Assembly: GCA_964371075.1 (NCBI GenBank)
Contig: CAYJKN010000002.1
Location: 62,001-126,000 of the forward strand
Direction: 5' to 3'
Source of the DNA: UTCHB3 sp964371075
GTDB lineage: Bacteria > Bacteroidota > Ignavibacteria > Ignavibacteriales > Ignavibacteriaceae
Length of the DNA stretch: 64,000 nt
Every line of letters starts with the position of its first letter. Positions within the stretch are counted from its first letter, which is position 1. Shown piece after piece: positions 1 to 8,057 of the stretch. The translations under genes and the position numbers were made by a program. A model generated the notes under the pieces. That model was given only the letters and a program-made list of their open reading frames with translations. It made no database searches and was not told the DNA's origin.

Positions 1-1
1 T

Positions 2-343
2 GTGGCCGTTATAATTGGAACTGCATTTGGTAAGATTGTCGCCTCTTTTATCAATGATGTTGTTATGCCACCAATTGGTCTTATTCTCGGAGGAGTGGAT
101 TTTAAGAATCTTAAAGTTTTACTGAAAGCAGGAACCACCGAAGGTGAAAAAGTAATTGAGCCTGTTTATTTGAGCTACGGAGCTTTCATAAACACAGTTG
201 TCGAGTTTGTGATAGTCGCTTTTGTGATTTTCCTGGCAGTTAAAGCAATTAACGCCATGAAGAAAAAAGAAGAAGCCGCGCCAAAACCACCCGCCGCAGA
301 TATTCAGCTTTTGACTGAGATAAGAGACCTTCTTAAAAAATAG
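2..343 (+). CDS. mscL: Large-conductance mechanosensitive channel MscL (5' end outside window)
   Basis: Homopentameric inner-membrane channel that opens under membrane tension to release solutes during osmotic downshock. The visible 113 residues begin inside the first transmembrane helix (VIIGTAFGKIVASF), followed by the conserved MPPIGLILGG segment, a periplasmic loop, a second hydrophobic helix (about residues 60-82), a lysine/glutamate-rich linker and the cytoplasmic tail helix ending LLTEIRDLLKK, which matches the E. coli MscL C-terminus. The family usually starts about 20 residues earlier, so the true start lies before base 1 and the GTG at base 2 is an internal Val codon. It converges on hslU with a shared hairpin terminator between them. 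Confidence 0.95.
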   Translation: MAVIIGTAFGKIVASFINDVVMPPIGLILGGVDFKNLKVLLKAGTTEGEKVIEPVYLSYGAFINTVVEFVIVAFVIFLAVKAINAMKKKEEAAPKPPAADIQLLTEIRDLLKK

Positions 344-353
344 AAGTTTAATC

Positions 354-392
354 AAAAAAAAGAGGCTGTCATTTTTGTGTCAGCCTCTTTTA
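354..392. terminator. Bidirectional rho-independent terminator between mscL and hslU
   Basis: Stem GAGGCTG (362-368) pairs with CAGCCTC (381-387), flanked by an A-run on the left (354-361) and a T-run on the right (388-391), so it can work for both convergent genes. Almost the same hairpin recurs at 37690-37716. Confidence 0.85.
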
Positions 393-396
393 AGTT

Positions 397-1779
397 TTAA
401 AGGATATATTTGCTAAGATCCCTGTCGGTTACAATCCGCTCAAGTTTTTGTCGTACCATCTCTCCGGTAATTTCAATTACATGATCAGGCATTACATCGG
501 GGACACTAAAAAGAATATCATCAAGAAGGGTTGTGAGGATCGTGTGTAATCTTCTTGCACCGATATTTTCAACCTGCTCGTTGGCTTTTTGTGCCAATCG
601 TGCAACTTCTCTTATTCCATCTTCCTTAAATATTACACTCACTCCTTCAACTTCAAGAAGTGCTGTATATTGTTTTAATAATGCGTTCCTGGGAATGGTT
701 AGAATCTTAATAAAATCATCTTCTGTGAGACTTTTTAATTCTACACGGATTGGAAATCTTCCCTGCAATTCGGGAATTAGATCAGAAGGCTTGGAAACAT
801 GAAAAGCACCTGAAGCAACAAAAAGAATATGATCGGTTTTTACCACACCATATTTGGTGTTAACATTTGATCCTTCAACAATTGGAAGAAGGTCTCTCTG
901 AACTCCTTCACGGGAGACATCAGGTCCATGTCCTTTTCCACCGCCGGCAATTTTATCAATTTCGTCAATAAATACTATTCCCGAGTTTTCGGCTCTGTAA
1001 ACAGCCTCTTTATAAACAGAATCGAGGTCGATCAGTTTTTGAGCTTCCTCTTCAGCCATTATTTCGCGGGCTTCTCTGATCGAAGTTTTTCTTTTTTTCT
1101 TCTTTTTGGGCATAACGGAAGACATTAGTTCCTGGATATTGATACCGATATCGTCGCCGCCAAATGGTCCCATAATCTGCATTCCAACATTTGCCTGTTG
1201 GATATCGTATTCAACCATTTTTTCGTCGAGTTCGCCGTTTCTCAGTTTTTCTCTCATCCACTCGCGGGTTTTTTGATTCTGATACGCTTCACTCCCCTGT
1301 TCTTCTTCAACTTCACCTGCGTATGGTTTTCTAACAGGAGGTATAAGAATATCAAGAATCCTCTCTTCCGCCATTGCTATTGCTTTTGTTTTAACCAACG
1401 CAGTGCGTTCCGATTTAACAAGATTAACTGAAAACTCAACAAGATCTCTTATTATGGACTCTACATCCCTGCCTACATATCCAACCTCTGTAAACTTTGA
1501 TGCTTCCACTTTTACAAATGGTGCCTCAACCAATTTGGCGAGACGGCGGGCAATTTCAGTTTTACCAACACCGGTAGGTCCTATCAAAATTATATTATTT
1601 GGCATAATCTCTTCACGGAGTTCACCCTGAATCTGCTGACGCCTCCACCTGTTTCTGAGCGCAATTGCCACAGCTCTTTTTGCATCATCCTGACCAATAA
1701 TATACTTATTCAACTCACCAACTATCTGTGTAGGGGTAAGTTCATTGAGGGCAATTAAATCCAAAGCTATATCTTTCAA
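397..1779 (-). CDS. hslU: ATP-dependent protease ATPase subunit HslU (ClpY)
   Basis: AAA+ unfoldase that feeds substrates into the HslV peptidase ring in the cytoplasm. The 460-residue product has the family N-terminus (LTPTQIVGELNKYIIGQ), Walker A GPTGVGKT at about residues 67-74, Walker B FIDEID, an inserted I-domain rich in charged residues (about 110-240) including a KKKKKRK stretch, and the sensor region GRFPIRVEL. The C-terminal residues end DLSKYIL, matching the conserved hydrophobic tail that docks into HslV. Its ATG overlaps the hslV stop by 4 bp (ATGA), indicating translational coupling in an hslV-hslU operon. Length is normal for the family. Confidence 0.98.
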   Translation of the reverse strand: MKDIALDLIALNELTPTQIVGELNKYIIGQDDAKRAVAIALRNRWRRQQIQGELREEIMPNNIILIGPTGVGKTEIARRLAKLVEAPFVKVEASKFTEVGYVGRDVESIIRDLVEFSVNLVKSERTALVKTKAIAMAEERILDILIPPVRKPYAGEVEEEQGSEAYQNQKTREWMREKLRNGELDEKMVEYDIQQANVGMQIMGPFGGDDIGINIQELMSSVMPKKKKKRKTSIREAREIMAEEEAQKLIDLDSVYKEAVYRAENSGIVFIDEIDKIAGGGKGHGPDVSREGVQRDLLPIVEGSNVNTKYGVVKTDHILFVASGAFHVSKPSDLIPELQGRFPIRVELKSLTEDDFIKILTIPRNALLKQYTALLEVEGVSVIFKEDGIREVARLAQKANEQVENIGARRLHTILTTLLDDILFSVPDVMPDHVIEITGEMVRQKLERIVTDRDLSKYIL

Positions 1780-2318
1780 TTTTCGATTATTTCAACATTA
1801 ATGTTTGTGTTAGTGTAGATGCATATCTCTGATGCGGTTGAAAGGCTCTCTTTTGCGATCTCTGCTGCTGATAGGGAGCTGTATTTTTTCAGCATTTTAG
1901 CTGCAGCGAGAGCATAATTACCACCCGATCCGATGGCAACGATTTGATCCTGTGGTTCAATCACATCTCCATTTCCTGAGATAATGAGTGCGGTGTCGGC
2001 TGAGACCACAGCAAGAAGAGCTTCGAGTTTTCTTAGATAACGGTCGGTTCTCCATTCTTTAGCAAGTTCCACTGCGGCACGGTTAACATTACCGCGGTAT
2101 TGCTCAAGTTTATCTTCAAACCTTTCCATCAAAGTGAAAGCGTCTGCTGATGCGCCTGCAAATCCACAGAGTACTTTACCACCTGAAATTTTCCTTATTT
2201 TCAGTGCGTTGTGTTTCATGATGGTGTTTCCGAGTGTAACTTGTCCATCACCACCAATTGCTGCCTGACCATTGTGGATAATACCAAGAATTGTTGTGGA
2301 GCGAATTGTTCCTTCCAT
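1776..2318 (-). CDS. hslV: ATP-dependent protease peptidase subunit HslV (ClpQ)
   Basis: Threonine peptidase forming the dodecameric proteolytic core of HslUV. I place the start at the ATG ending at 2318, giving 180 residues and a short propeptide (MEGTIRS) before the TTI that becomes the mature N-terminal nucleophile; AGGA lies five bases upstream. The reading frame is open further up to a TTG at 2351 but that start lacks a ribosome-binding site and would give an unusually long propeptide. Conserved segments seen are GDGQVTLGNT, GFAGASADAFTL, ELAKEWRTDRYLRKLEA, IAIGSGGNYA-like (VAIGSGGNYA) and the C-terminal ICIYTN. It overlaps hslU by 4 bp. Confidence 0.96.
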   Translation of the reverse strand: MEGTIRSTTILGIIHNGQAAIGGDGQVTLGNTIMKHNALKIRKISGGKVLCGFAGASADAFTLMERFEDKLEQYRGNVNRAAVELAKEWRTDRYLRKLEALLAVVSADTALIISGNGDVIEPQDQIVAIGSGGNYALAAAKMLKKYSSLSAAEIAKESLSTASEICIYTNTNINVEIIEN

Positions 2319-2410
2319 TGCCGTCCTGTCTGTTAACAAATTGATTTTCAAGATTATAAAAAACGAATGGGCAAATTATTAATAATTTACCAAAATTGTT
2401 GTGTTATAAA

Positions 2411-5143
2411 TCAGTAGTAATATCCGATGGAGAAGTAGAAGATAACGGGACCCCAGGTAACGGGACCACCACCGATAAGAATGTCTTTTTCCAACAGGAA
2501 GCTTCTTCCCACAGCAAAATCTGCCGGACCAATTGGAGTATCGAAAGAAATACCGATGCCGATGGCGTGACGAAGGTCTTTAATTTTAATTTTTTCTTCT
2601 TTTTCCCACATCGAGCCGATGTTGTAACCTGCATTAAGATAGGTATCAAAAAATATTTTAAACGGAAGATGGTATCGATATTCGAGTCCCAGTTTCAGAA
2701 GTTGTCTTCCTCTTATTTCATCCTGATACATCCCGTAAAAAGATCTTAACCCACCAAGTGAATATTGTTGAGTGAGAGGCATGGTTTGATCCGCGAAACC
2801 AATTTCACCTGAGGCAATAACAGTGGTTGATGATGAAATCGGAATAAATGCGTCAAGTTTTGCACCAAAATTAGTGTATCCAGTTTCAGCGCTGAGGAAA
2901 CTTAATCCGGTCTCATAATAACCGTTAAAAAATATCCCTTCGGTTGAATAGGGATATTTGTTTTTTGTATCAATAGTTGTTGAGAGATTTAAGCTGAATA
3001 TGGGAGCATCGTACAGGAGACCCTCGCTTGCAGTTATATTCTCAATTCTGTTTAATTCGTATTTGGCTTTTGCAATAATATTTCCAAATCTGCCCACTTG
3101 TGTTCCCATCCAAAACGATGCTCCCGCAAGTGTTTGCCTGTATTCACCAAACCTTGTTTTTGTGTAAAAATTACCCGGTCCCCTGGGATCATCCATGTAA
3201 GTAAAAATATCCCTGTGGGAATAGTGTAAACCTACTTTATATGTAAGGTATGTATTAAAAATCCTGTTTGAGCGCGACTCTATCTCTCCCGATATTTTTT
3301 TTGGACTGAGAAACATAATCAAACCAAGTTCACTGCCGGAAGAAAAAATATTTGCATCCCTTATATCAACATTAACCTGCGGAGCATTTTCGTTATCAAC
3401 TTTAAATCCAAGTCTTGCTATTTGGGAGATTTTTTCATTGACCTCCATCTCAAGGATGTTTTTGTTATCAATCTTTAAAACATTGATCGTAAAATTCTCA
3501 AACAATCCGGTGGCATATAGATTATCAAGTCCTGATTTGAGTTTATCCAGATCAAGCATTTCACCTTTGTCAACCGGAAGTTCTCTTAGAATAACTGTAG
3601 GGTTCGATTTTACATGTCCGGTGATTACAATTTCACTTATTCTTCCACCGTCAAAATTCATCAAAAAGACACCGGTATTTTCATCAAAGGATGATGAAAT
3701 AAGTGACAAAAGTGCATTCCCCTCTCTTCTGAAATATTTGATTACACCTTTAATGTAATTGATAGCGCTGTGTGGAGAAAAATTTTCTCCAGTAATAGGA
3801 ATAAGTGTGGTATCCGCAAATGTTGTGTCGGCTCCATCTATTTTGATTTTAACCCGGGTAACAAAACCATATTCAATCGGTTCAACCTTCAGAACATTCC
3901 GTTTAGATTCATCTTTGGTTATAAAAGCACGAATCTCCTTAAATCCCCCTTTTTTTTCAAGGTGGATCAACTCCTTGTAAATATCGCGAAGATTAACTTT
4001 TCCATCCCTGATAGTATTTGCCAGAATTCCTGCGGCGTATTTACATGTTGGATCGGGAATGATGTTTTCAATTACAGTATCTTTTTCGCTCAGTGACAGT
4101 GTTAAAAGATGATCTATTTTCTGAATTAGTTCAGCAGCAGCTATTTTTCCAACCCGATAGCCTTCGTCTATCAGAGAGTCAAAACCGGTAAAATCTCCTG
4201 AGTTTTTATCACCAATTACGGGGGTTACCAAAACATCAGCAAGTTCCGTCTCCCTCTCGTTTAGTTTTTTCATTGGGATACTTACAAACTGGTCAGCGAG
4301 CACCCAGGGATATTTTAGTAAATCTTTTGGTTGTAATGGACTGGTTGAGTTTATCGCCAGCACGAGACCATCGGAGAGCGATTTTGCAATTGAGACGGGA
4401 ATATTAGCCACCAATCCACCATCTGCAAGCAGAGTTGAATCATACTCGACGGGGGAGAGGAAAAACGAAACACTTGAACTCGCTCTAATTGCCCTGGGTA
4501 TTGATCCTTCTCCAATAACAAACGGTTCACCTGTTGTCAGATCTGTGCATACTGCCCTGAATCTATATTCCAGTTCGTCAAAATCGGTTTTAACTCCGAT
4601 GGGTGATTGAAAAGAGAGAAGGTTTAATTGATTTAAAAGTTTTTGACCGTCATTAATCGAGTTGGGAATAAGCGGGGTAAACCCATCCAGTCTGAGTGAA
4701 AAAACAGCCCGGTCTTCTGTTATCTTCTGATCGATATAAAGATTGTTTCGATCTTCTCTTGTGCCGATTGAGATGATGGAGTTCCAATCTATGATCTCAG
4801 CGAGAGAATCGAGTTCATCAACAGAATATCCAAGACTGTATAACCCACCCACAATACTTCCGATGCTTGTGCCAACCACCGTATTTGGGTAGATTCCACT
4901 TTCTTCGAGGGCTCTGATAACGCCAATCTGAGCTATTCCTCTGGCGCCACCTCCACTAAGAGCGTATGAAATATTTGGATAAAGAGATGGTTGACGATAC
5001 TTTATCCCAAAGGGATGTGTAACTTCGTCGTGTTCGAGAGTTAAATAGAGGGTGTCGTTATACTGAGAGTATAACGACACATAAAATAAGAGAGAAATTA
5101 GAAGGGTTTTCATCAAACCCGAAAAGCTTCCAATAATTCGCAT
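2411..5143 (-). CDS. Patatin-like phospholipase with POTRA/Omp85-type barrel (PlpD-like, type Vd)
   Basis: Predicted secreted lipase anchored by its own outer-membrane barrel. A hydrophobic signal segment (about residues 11-26) precedes a patatin domain with the oxyanion-hole motif GGGARG at about 64-69, the nucleophile elbow GTSIG (Ser about 93) and the dyad Asp in DGG at about 241, so the catalytic pair is intact. Residues about 400-600 hold POTRA-like sequence and the last roughly 320 residues alternate aromatic beta-strands with a surface-antigen style terminus (TPIGPADFAVG, ending FYFSIGYYY). This order is that of PlpD-type (type Vd) autotransporters. The start at 5143 is uncertain; a second in-frame ATG at 5113 would give a more classical signal peptide. 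It lies 27 bp downstream of yidC on the same strand. Confidence 0.88.
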   Translation of the reverse strand: MRIIGSFSGLMKTLLISLLFYVSLYSQYNDTLYLTLEHDEVTHPFGIKYRQPSLYPNISYALSGGGARGIAQIGVIRALEESGIYPNTVVGTSIGSIVGGLYSLGYSVDELDSLAEIIDWNSIISIGTREDRNNLYIDQKITEDRAVFSLRLDGFTPLIPNSINDGQKLLNQLNLLSFQSPIGVKTDFDELEYRFRAVCTDLTTGEPFVIGEGSIPRAIRASSSVSFFLSPVEYDSTLLADGGLVANIPVSIAKSLSDGLVLAINSTSPLQPKDLLKYPWVLADQFVSIPMKKLNERETELADVLVTPVIGDKNSGDFTGFDSLIDEGYRVGKIAAAELIQKIDHLLTLSLSEKDTVIENIIPDPTCKYAAGILANTIRDGKVNLRDIYKELIHLEKKGGFKEIRAFITKDESKRNVLKVEPIEYGFVTRVKIKIDGADTTFADTTLIPITGENFSPHSAINYIKGVIKYFRREGNALLSLISSSFDENTGVFLMNFDGGRISEIVITGHVKSNPTVILRELPVDKGEMLDLDKLKSGLDNLYATGLFENFTINVLKIDNKNILEMEVNEKISQIARLGFKVDNENAPQVNVDIRDANIFSSGSELGLIMFLSPKKISGEIESRSNRIFNTYLTYKVGLHYSHRDIFTYMDDPRGPGNFYTKTRFGEYRQTLAGASFWMGTQVGRFGNIIAKAKYELNRIENITASEGLLYDAPIFSLNLSTTIDTKNKYPYSTEGIFFNGYYETGLSFLSAETGYTNFGAKLDAFIPISSSTTVIASGEIGFADQTMPLTQQYSLGGLRSFYGMYQDEIRGRQLLKLGLEYRYHLPFKIFFDTYLNAGYNIGSMWEKEEKIKIKDLRHAIGIGISFDTPIGPADFAVGRSFLLEKDILIGGGPVTWGPVIFYFSIGYYY

Positions 5144-5170
5144 AACGAAGCATCTTCTATTGTTGGTCCG

Positions 5171-7033
5171 TTACTTTTTTTTCTTTTTCTGAGACTGCTG
5201 TGTCTGTGCACTTTTTTCTGCAGCTTCAGTAAGTTTTGCCATAAAACCTTTTTTCCTTTTGTCAGCAGGTATGGGAACAAGTTCTTCCTGTGCACCAAAC
5301 TTATTAACATACTGCTGTTGAGCAATAGAGAACAGGTTGAACATAAAATAATAAAGGTTCAAACCTGAAGGAAAAGTCATAAACAATATAGTAAGGAATA
5401 TCGGCATAATGTATACCAATGCCTTCTGGGAAGGATCTTTGGTAGTCATCTTCTGCTGAATAAATGTTGTTACACCCATCAGAAGAGCAAGCCCCGACAC
5501 TTCGCTTACACCAAACAAAGGAATGGTGAAAGGAAGGGTAAACAAAACATCAGGCCTGGAAAGATCGTGTATCCAAAAGATAAACCCCTCACCTCTTAAC
5601 TGAATCGCTGTTTGGAATACACCAAACAAAGCAATAAAGATAGGCATCTGCAAAATCATCGGCAAACATCCGCCGGCAGGATTAATGCCGTAGGTTGAGT
5701 AGAGTGCCATGGTTTCTTTTTGCACTTTTGTTGGATCGTCTTTATACTTCTCTTTTAATTCCGCAATCTTTGGCTGAAGCATCTGCATCTTCTTCATCGA
5801 CTTGTAAGTATTCTTTGTAAGAGGATGTAGAAGAATCTTTATGATAAGTGAAAAGATGATTATCACTATACCATAGTTTGGAATAAAAGAATAGAGGAAT
5901 ACAAAAAGTGGGAGCAGAAAGTATTCTGCAATTGGCCTTACAATAAACCTGATTCCAAAGAAACTTCCAAAATCCACTATTTCAGTTAGATTGTTGTTAT
6001 AATCTCTTAAGATTTTATAGTCAGCAGGTCCAAGATACCAGGTAAAATTATTTGTATATAATTTTGATGTATCGTTGAAATGAAATCTTACTGTGGCGTC
6101 GAAAACTTTCCAAATCGCATCATGAGGTGCGGGGATGCTTTTTGCCGATAACTCAAAACCCTGTGTGTTTTTGCTGTTTTGCGGTACAAGGGTTGAGGTA
6201 AAATATTTATTTTTTACTGATATCCAGTTTACTGTACCATCAGATTTTTCTTCTTTGCCACTTTCAGAATTAAAAATTATATGTTCATCACCATACATCA
6301 CTGAAGCGTTGGAATAATTCGCTTCATCTTTTGTGTATTGTTCAACATGGTTTAATCCATTCCTCCATGCTAACTGATATTGGTTTCTGAGAACCTTGTT
6401 TTGCATGTTAAACAAACTCAGTCCAAGACCGATGTCGTATCTGTCACCATGAATCACATATTTAAAGGAAAAACCTGAACCAAGAGAATCTTTTCTGGAT
6501 GAAAACTCAACAACCAGCGAGTCTTTCCCTTTAATTTTCAGAGTATCTTTCTCAAAATTGGAACTAAAATTTATCTTTTCTGAAGAAACTCTGTTACCCG
6601 CCTGATCCAAAAATTCAAATCGTAGCCCACTGCCTCTTTTATCATCAAGGAGCTGCACAGATTTTTCTCTTACAGAGGCTGATCCAGGGAGAGTGTCGTT
6701 ATAGTAATTACCATAATCTTTGAAATAAATTCTCTTAATCGTTCCACCTTTCGATGAAAAATCGATTATGGAAAGATCTGTTTCAATTGTATAGGTTTTT
6801 TCTCCGGCAGAATCTGCGGAAAACTGACTAACCAATTCCGCCGTTTTCTCCACAGCCTTAACCGTTGTATCGGCTTTTGGTACCGCAACTGAATCGGGGA
6901 CCGCCTTAACTGTTTTTGTAGAGTCTGTTTTAGATTTGGGTGGTGTTGGTGGTGTGTCCGGGGTACTCCAGTATAACCACGCCATTAATATCAAGCCAAT
7001 CAAAATAAAACCGATTGTTGCTTGTCTATCCAT
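5171..7033 (-). CDS. yidC: Membrane protein insertase YidC
   Basis: Inserts and folds inner-membrane proteins alone or with SecYEG. The 620-residue product is the Gram-negative type: an N-terminal transmembrane anchor (about residues 6-22), a Pro/Thr/Lys-rich linker, a large periplasmic beta-domain (about 65-350) and the conserved five-helix core from about 370 onward, with NYGIVIIIFSLIIKILLHPLT, NPAGGCLPMILQMPIFIALF and a lysine-rich cytoplasmic tail ending in a poly-Lys run that can contact ribosomes. It follows rnpA by 73 bp; the small gene yidD, often found between rnpA and yidC, is absent. Confidence 0.97.
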   Translation of the reverse strand: MDRQATIGFILIGLILMAWLYWSTPDTPPTPPKSKTDSTKTVKAVPDSVAVPKADTTVKAVEKTAELVSQFSADSAGEKTYTIETDLSIIDFSSKGGTIKRIYFKDYGNYYNDTLPGSASVREKSVQLLDDKRGSGLRFEFLDQAGNRVSSEKINFSSNFEKDTLKIKGKDSLVVEFSSRKDSLGSGFSFKYVIHGDRYDIGLGLSLFNMQNKVLRNQYQLAWRNGLNHVEQYTKDEANYSNASVMYGDEHIIFNSESGKEEKSDGTVNWISVKNKYFTSTLVPQNSKNTQGFELSAKSIPAPHDAIWKVFDATVRFHFNDTSKLYTNNFTWYLGPADYKILRDYNNNLTEIVDFGSFFGIRFIVRPIAEYFLLPLFVFLYSFIPNYGIVIIIFSLIIKILLHPLTKNTYKSMKKMQMLQPKIAELKEKYKDDPTKVQKETMALYSTYGINPAGGCLPMILQMPIFIALFGVFQTAIQLRGEGFIFWIHDLSRPDVLFTLPFTIPLFGVSEVSGLALLMGVTTFIQQKMTTKDPSQKALVYIMPIFLTILFMTFPSGLNLYYFMFNLFSIAQQQYVNKFGAQEELVPIPADKRKKGFMAKLTEAAEKSAQTQQSQKKKKK

Positions 7034-7106
7034 TAAAATTTCCTAATTATTATTGTTTTGTAAAAAGCAAAGGGAATTCGGGGGGAAAATATCCGTGAGC
7101 GGGTTT

Positions 7107-7520
7107 TTAGTGACCCGTATCTTTTGATCGTATGCTTTCTTTGATCTTCTCAAGTATATCAACAATACTGTGCGTAAAATATTCGAGTCTGTATTTTTTA
7201 TTCTTGTCTAAATAAGAGTAAGGAAGGAGCAATATATAAAGATTGTATCCGGGTTTTATAAAATCAAAAATTTCTAATTTGTTTAGCCGGTACGCCTCTC
7301 TCATCAGTCGTTTGATTCTATTCCTAAAAAAAGCCTTGCCGGCTCTTTTAGAAACAGCCACGGCGATTTTCACCCGTGGCACTGCGTCTGATTCAAGAAC
7401 TTTATATATCGCCCTTACTCTCTTGTCGGAAGATGTTATCTTCTTACCCGAGTTATAAATTTCTTCAAAGGATTTTTTTCCTTTTATTCTTTCTCTTTTG
7501 TTTAGAGAAAGTTTACTCAA
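7107..7520 (-). CDS. rnpA: Ribonuclease P protein component
   Basis: Protein cofactor of RNase P, which matures tRNA 5' ends. The 137-residue product has the family N-terminal basic helix (LNKRERIKGKKSFEEIYNSGK) and the RNR signature in AFFRNRIKRLMREAYR. The only start that keeps the conserved N-terminus is a TTG at 7520, which overlaps the rpmH stop codon by 4 bp (TTGA); non-ATG starts overlapping rpmH are common for rnpA. The C-terminal 20 residues extend beyond the usual family end. It belongs to the rpmH-rnpA-yidC operon running away from the origin. Confidence 0.95.
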   Translation of the reverse strand: MSKLSLNKRERIKGKKSFEEIYNSGKKITSSDKRVRAIYKVLESDAVPRVKIAVAVSKRAGKAFFRNRIKRLMREAYRLNKLEIFDFIKPGYNLYILLLPYSYLDKNKKYRLEYFTHSIVDILEKIKESIRSKDTGH

Positions 7521-7669
7521 AATCTTGACTCGTCACTAACTGTAAGTTTGTGTCTTCCTTTTTTGCGGCGACTTGCCAACACTTTTCTTCCGCCAACACT
7601 GCTCATTCTTTCTCTGAAACCGTGTTTATTTCTTCTTTTCCTGTTACTTGGCTGGAAAGTTCTTTTCAT
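7517..7669 (-). CDS. rpmH: Large ribosomal subunit protein bL34
   Basis: A 50-residue, strongly basic ribosomal protein. Reading the minus strand from the ATG at 7669 gives MKRTFQPSNRKRRNKHGFRE, then RMSSVGGRKVLASRRKKGRH, then KLTVSDESRF and a TGA. The NRKR...HGFR.RM....GR.VL..RR.KGR pattern is diagnostic of bL34. A purine-rich AAAGGAG lies just upstream (around 7676-7682). It is the first gene of the leftward operon facing away from the origin and overlaps rnpA by 4 bp. Confidence 0.97.
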   Translation of the reverse strand: MKRTFQPSNRKRRNKHGFRERMSSVGGRKVLASRRKKGRHKLTVSDESRF

Positions 7670-7697
7670 TCCTGAAACTCCTTTTCATTAAAGACTA

Positions 7698-7728
7698 CAA
7701 AATTACCACTTTTACAGAAAATACGCAA
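7698..7728 (-). promoter_or_regulatory. Candidate Bacteroidota-type promoter for rpmH-rnpA-yidC
   Basis: On the minus strand TTG (7728-7726), a 20-nt spacer and TAATTTTG (7705-7698) match the -33/-7 pattern TTG...TAnnTTTG known from Bacteroidota sigma-A promoters. It lies about 30 bp upstream of the rpmH ATG. The pattern is short and could occur by chance. Confidence 0.45.
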
Positions 7729-8039
7729 GACTTTTATTTTACATTTTTATTAAATTTAACTTGCTTGGTATTACCTTTATCGGATAAATTTCAGTGTTGA
7801 AATTTTGAAAGCATTTTGTGGATAACTTGTGGATAACTTTTTAGTGTGAAAAAGTTTCACAGATGTTTCACACTGTTCCACGACTTATGAACAAGTGTAA
7901 TTGTTGAACAGTGTAAGGAAAGACACTCCAACCCTTTGTTTTATATAAAGTTAAACACATTTACACATTGTTGGTTAATTGTGGATAACTTATACATTAA
8001 GATTAAACGATTTTACTAACCCTCTGAAAAAAAAGTACT

Positions 8040-8054
8040 TATATTTGTGGATAA
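8040..8054 (+). promoter_or_regulatory. Promoter-like TATATTTG overlapping a DnaA box at the dnaA start
   Basis: TATATTTG (8040-8047, fits TAnnTTTG) overlaps the perfect DnaA box at 8046-8054, which ends three bases before the dnaA ATG at 8058. If used, the transcript would begin almost at the start codon, and DnaA binding would block it (autorepression). No clear -33 TTG at the right distance was seen, so the promoter call is tentative; the DnaA box is certain as a sequence match. Confidence 0.4.
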
Positions 8055-8057
8055 CTC

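Larger units (their letters stand above)
7670..8057. other. oriC: Origin region, upstream half: DnaA-box cluster between rpmH and dnaA
   Basis: Non-coding divergent region holding four perfect DnaA boxes, all as TGTGGATAA on the plus strand, at 7817-7825, 7828-7836, 7980-7988 and 8046-8054. The last lies directly before the dnaA start. Gene polarity switches here: genes to the left run on minus, dnaA and most genes to the right on plus, as expected at a bidirectional origin. Confidence 0.8.

Noticed and set aside
2319..2351. Longer hslV start at TTG 2351
   Set aside because: No ribosome-binding site and it would give an 18-residue propeptide; the ATG at 2318 with AGGA fits the family.
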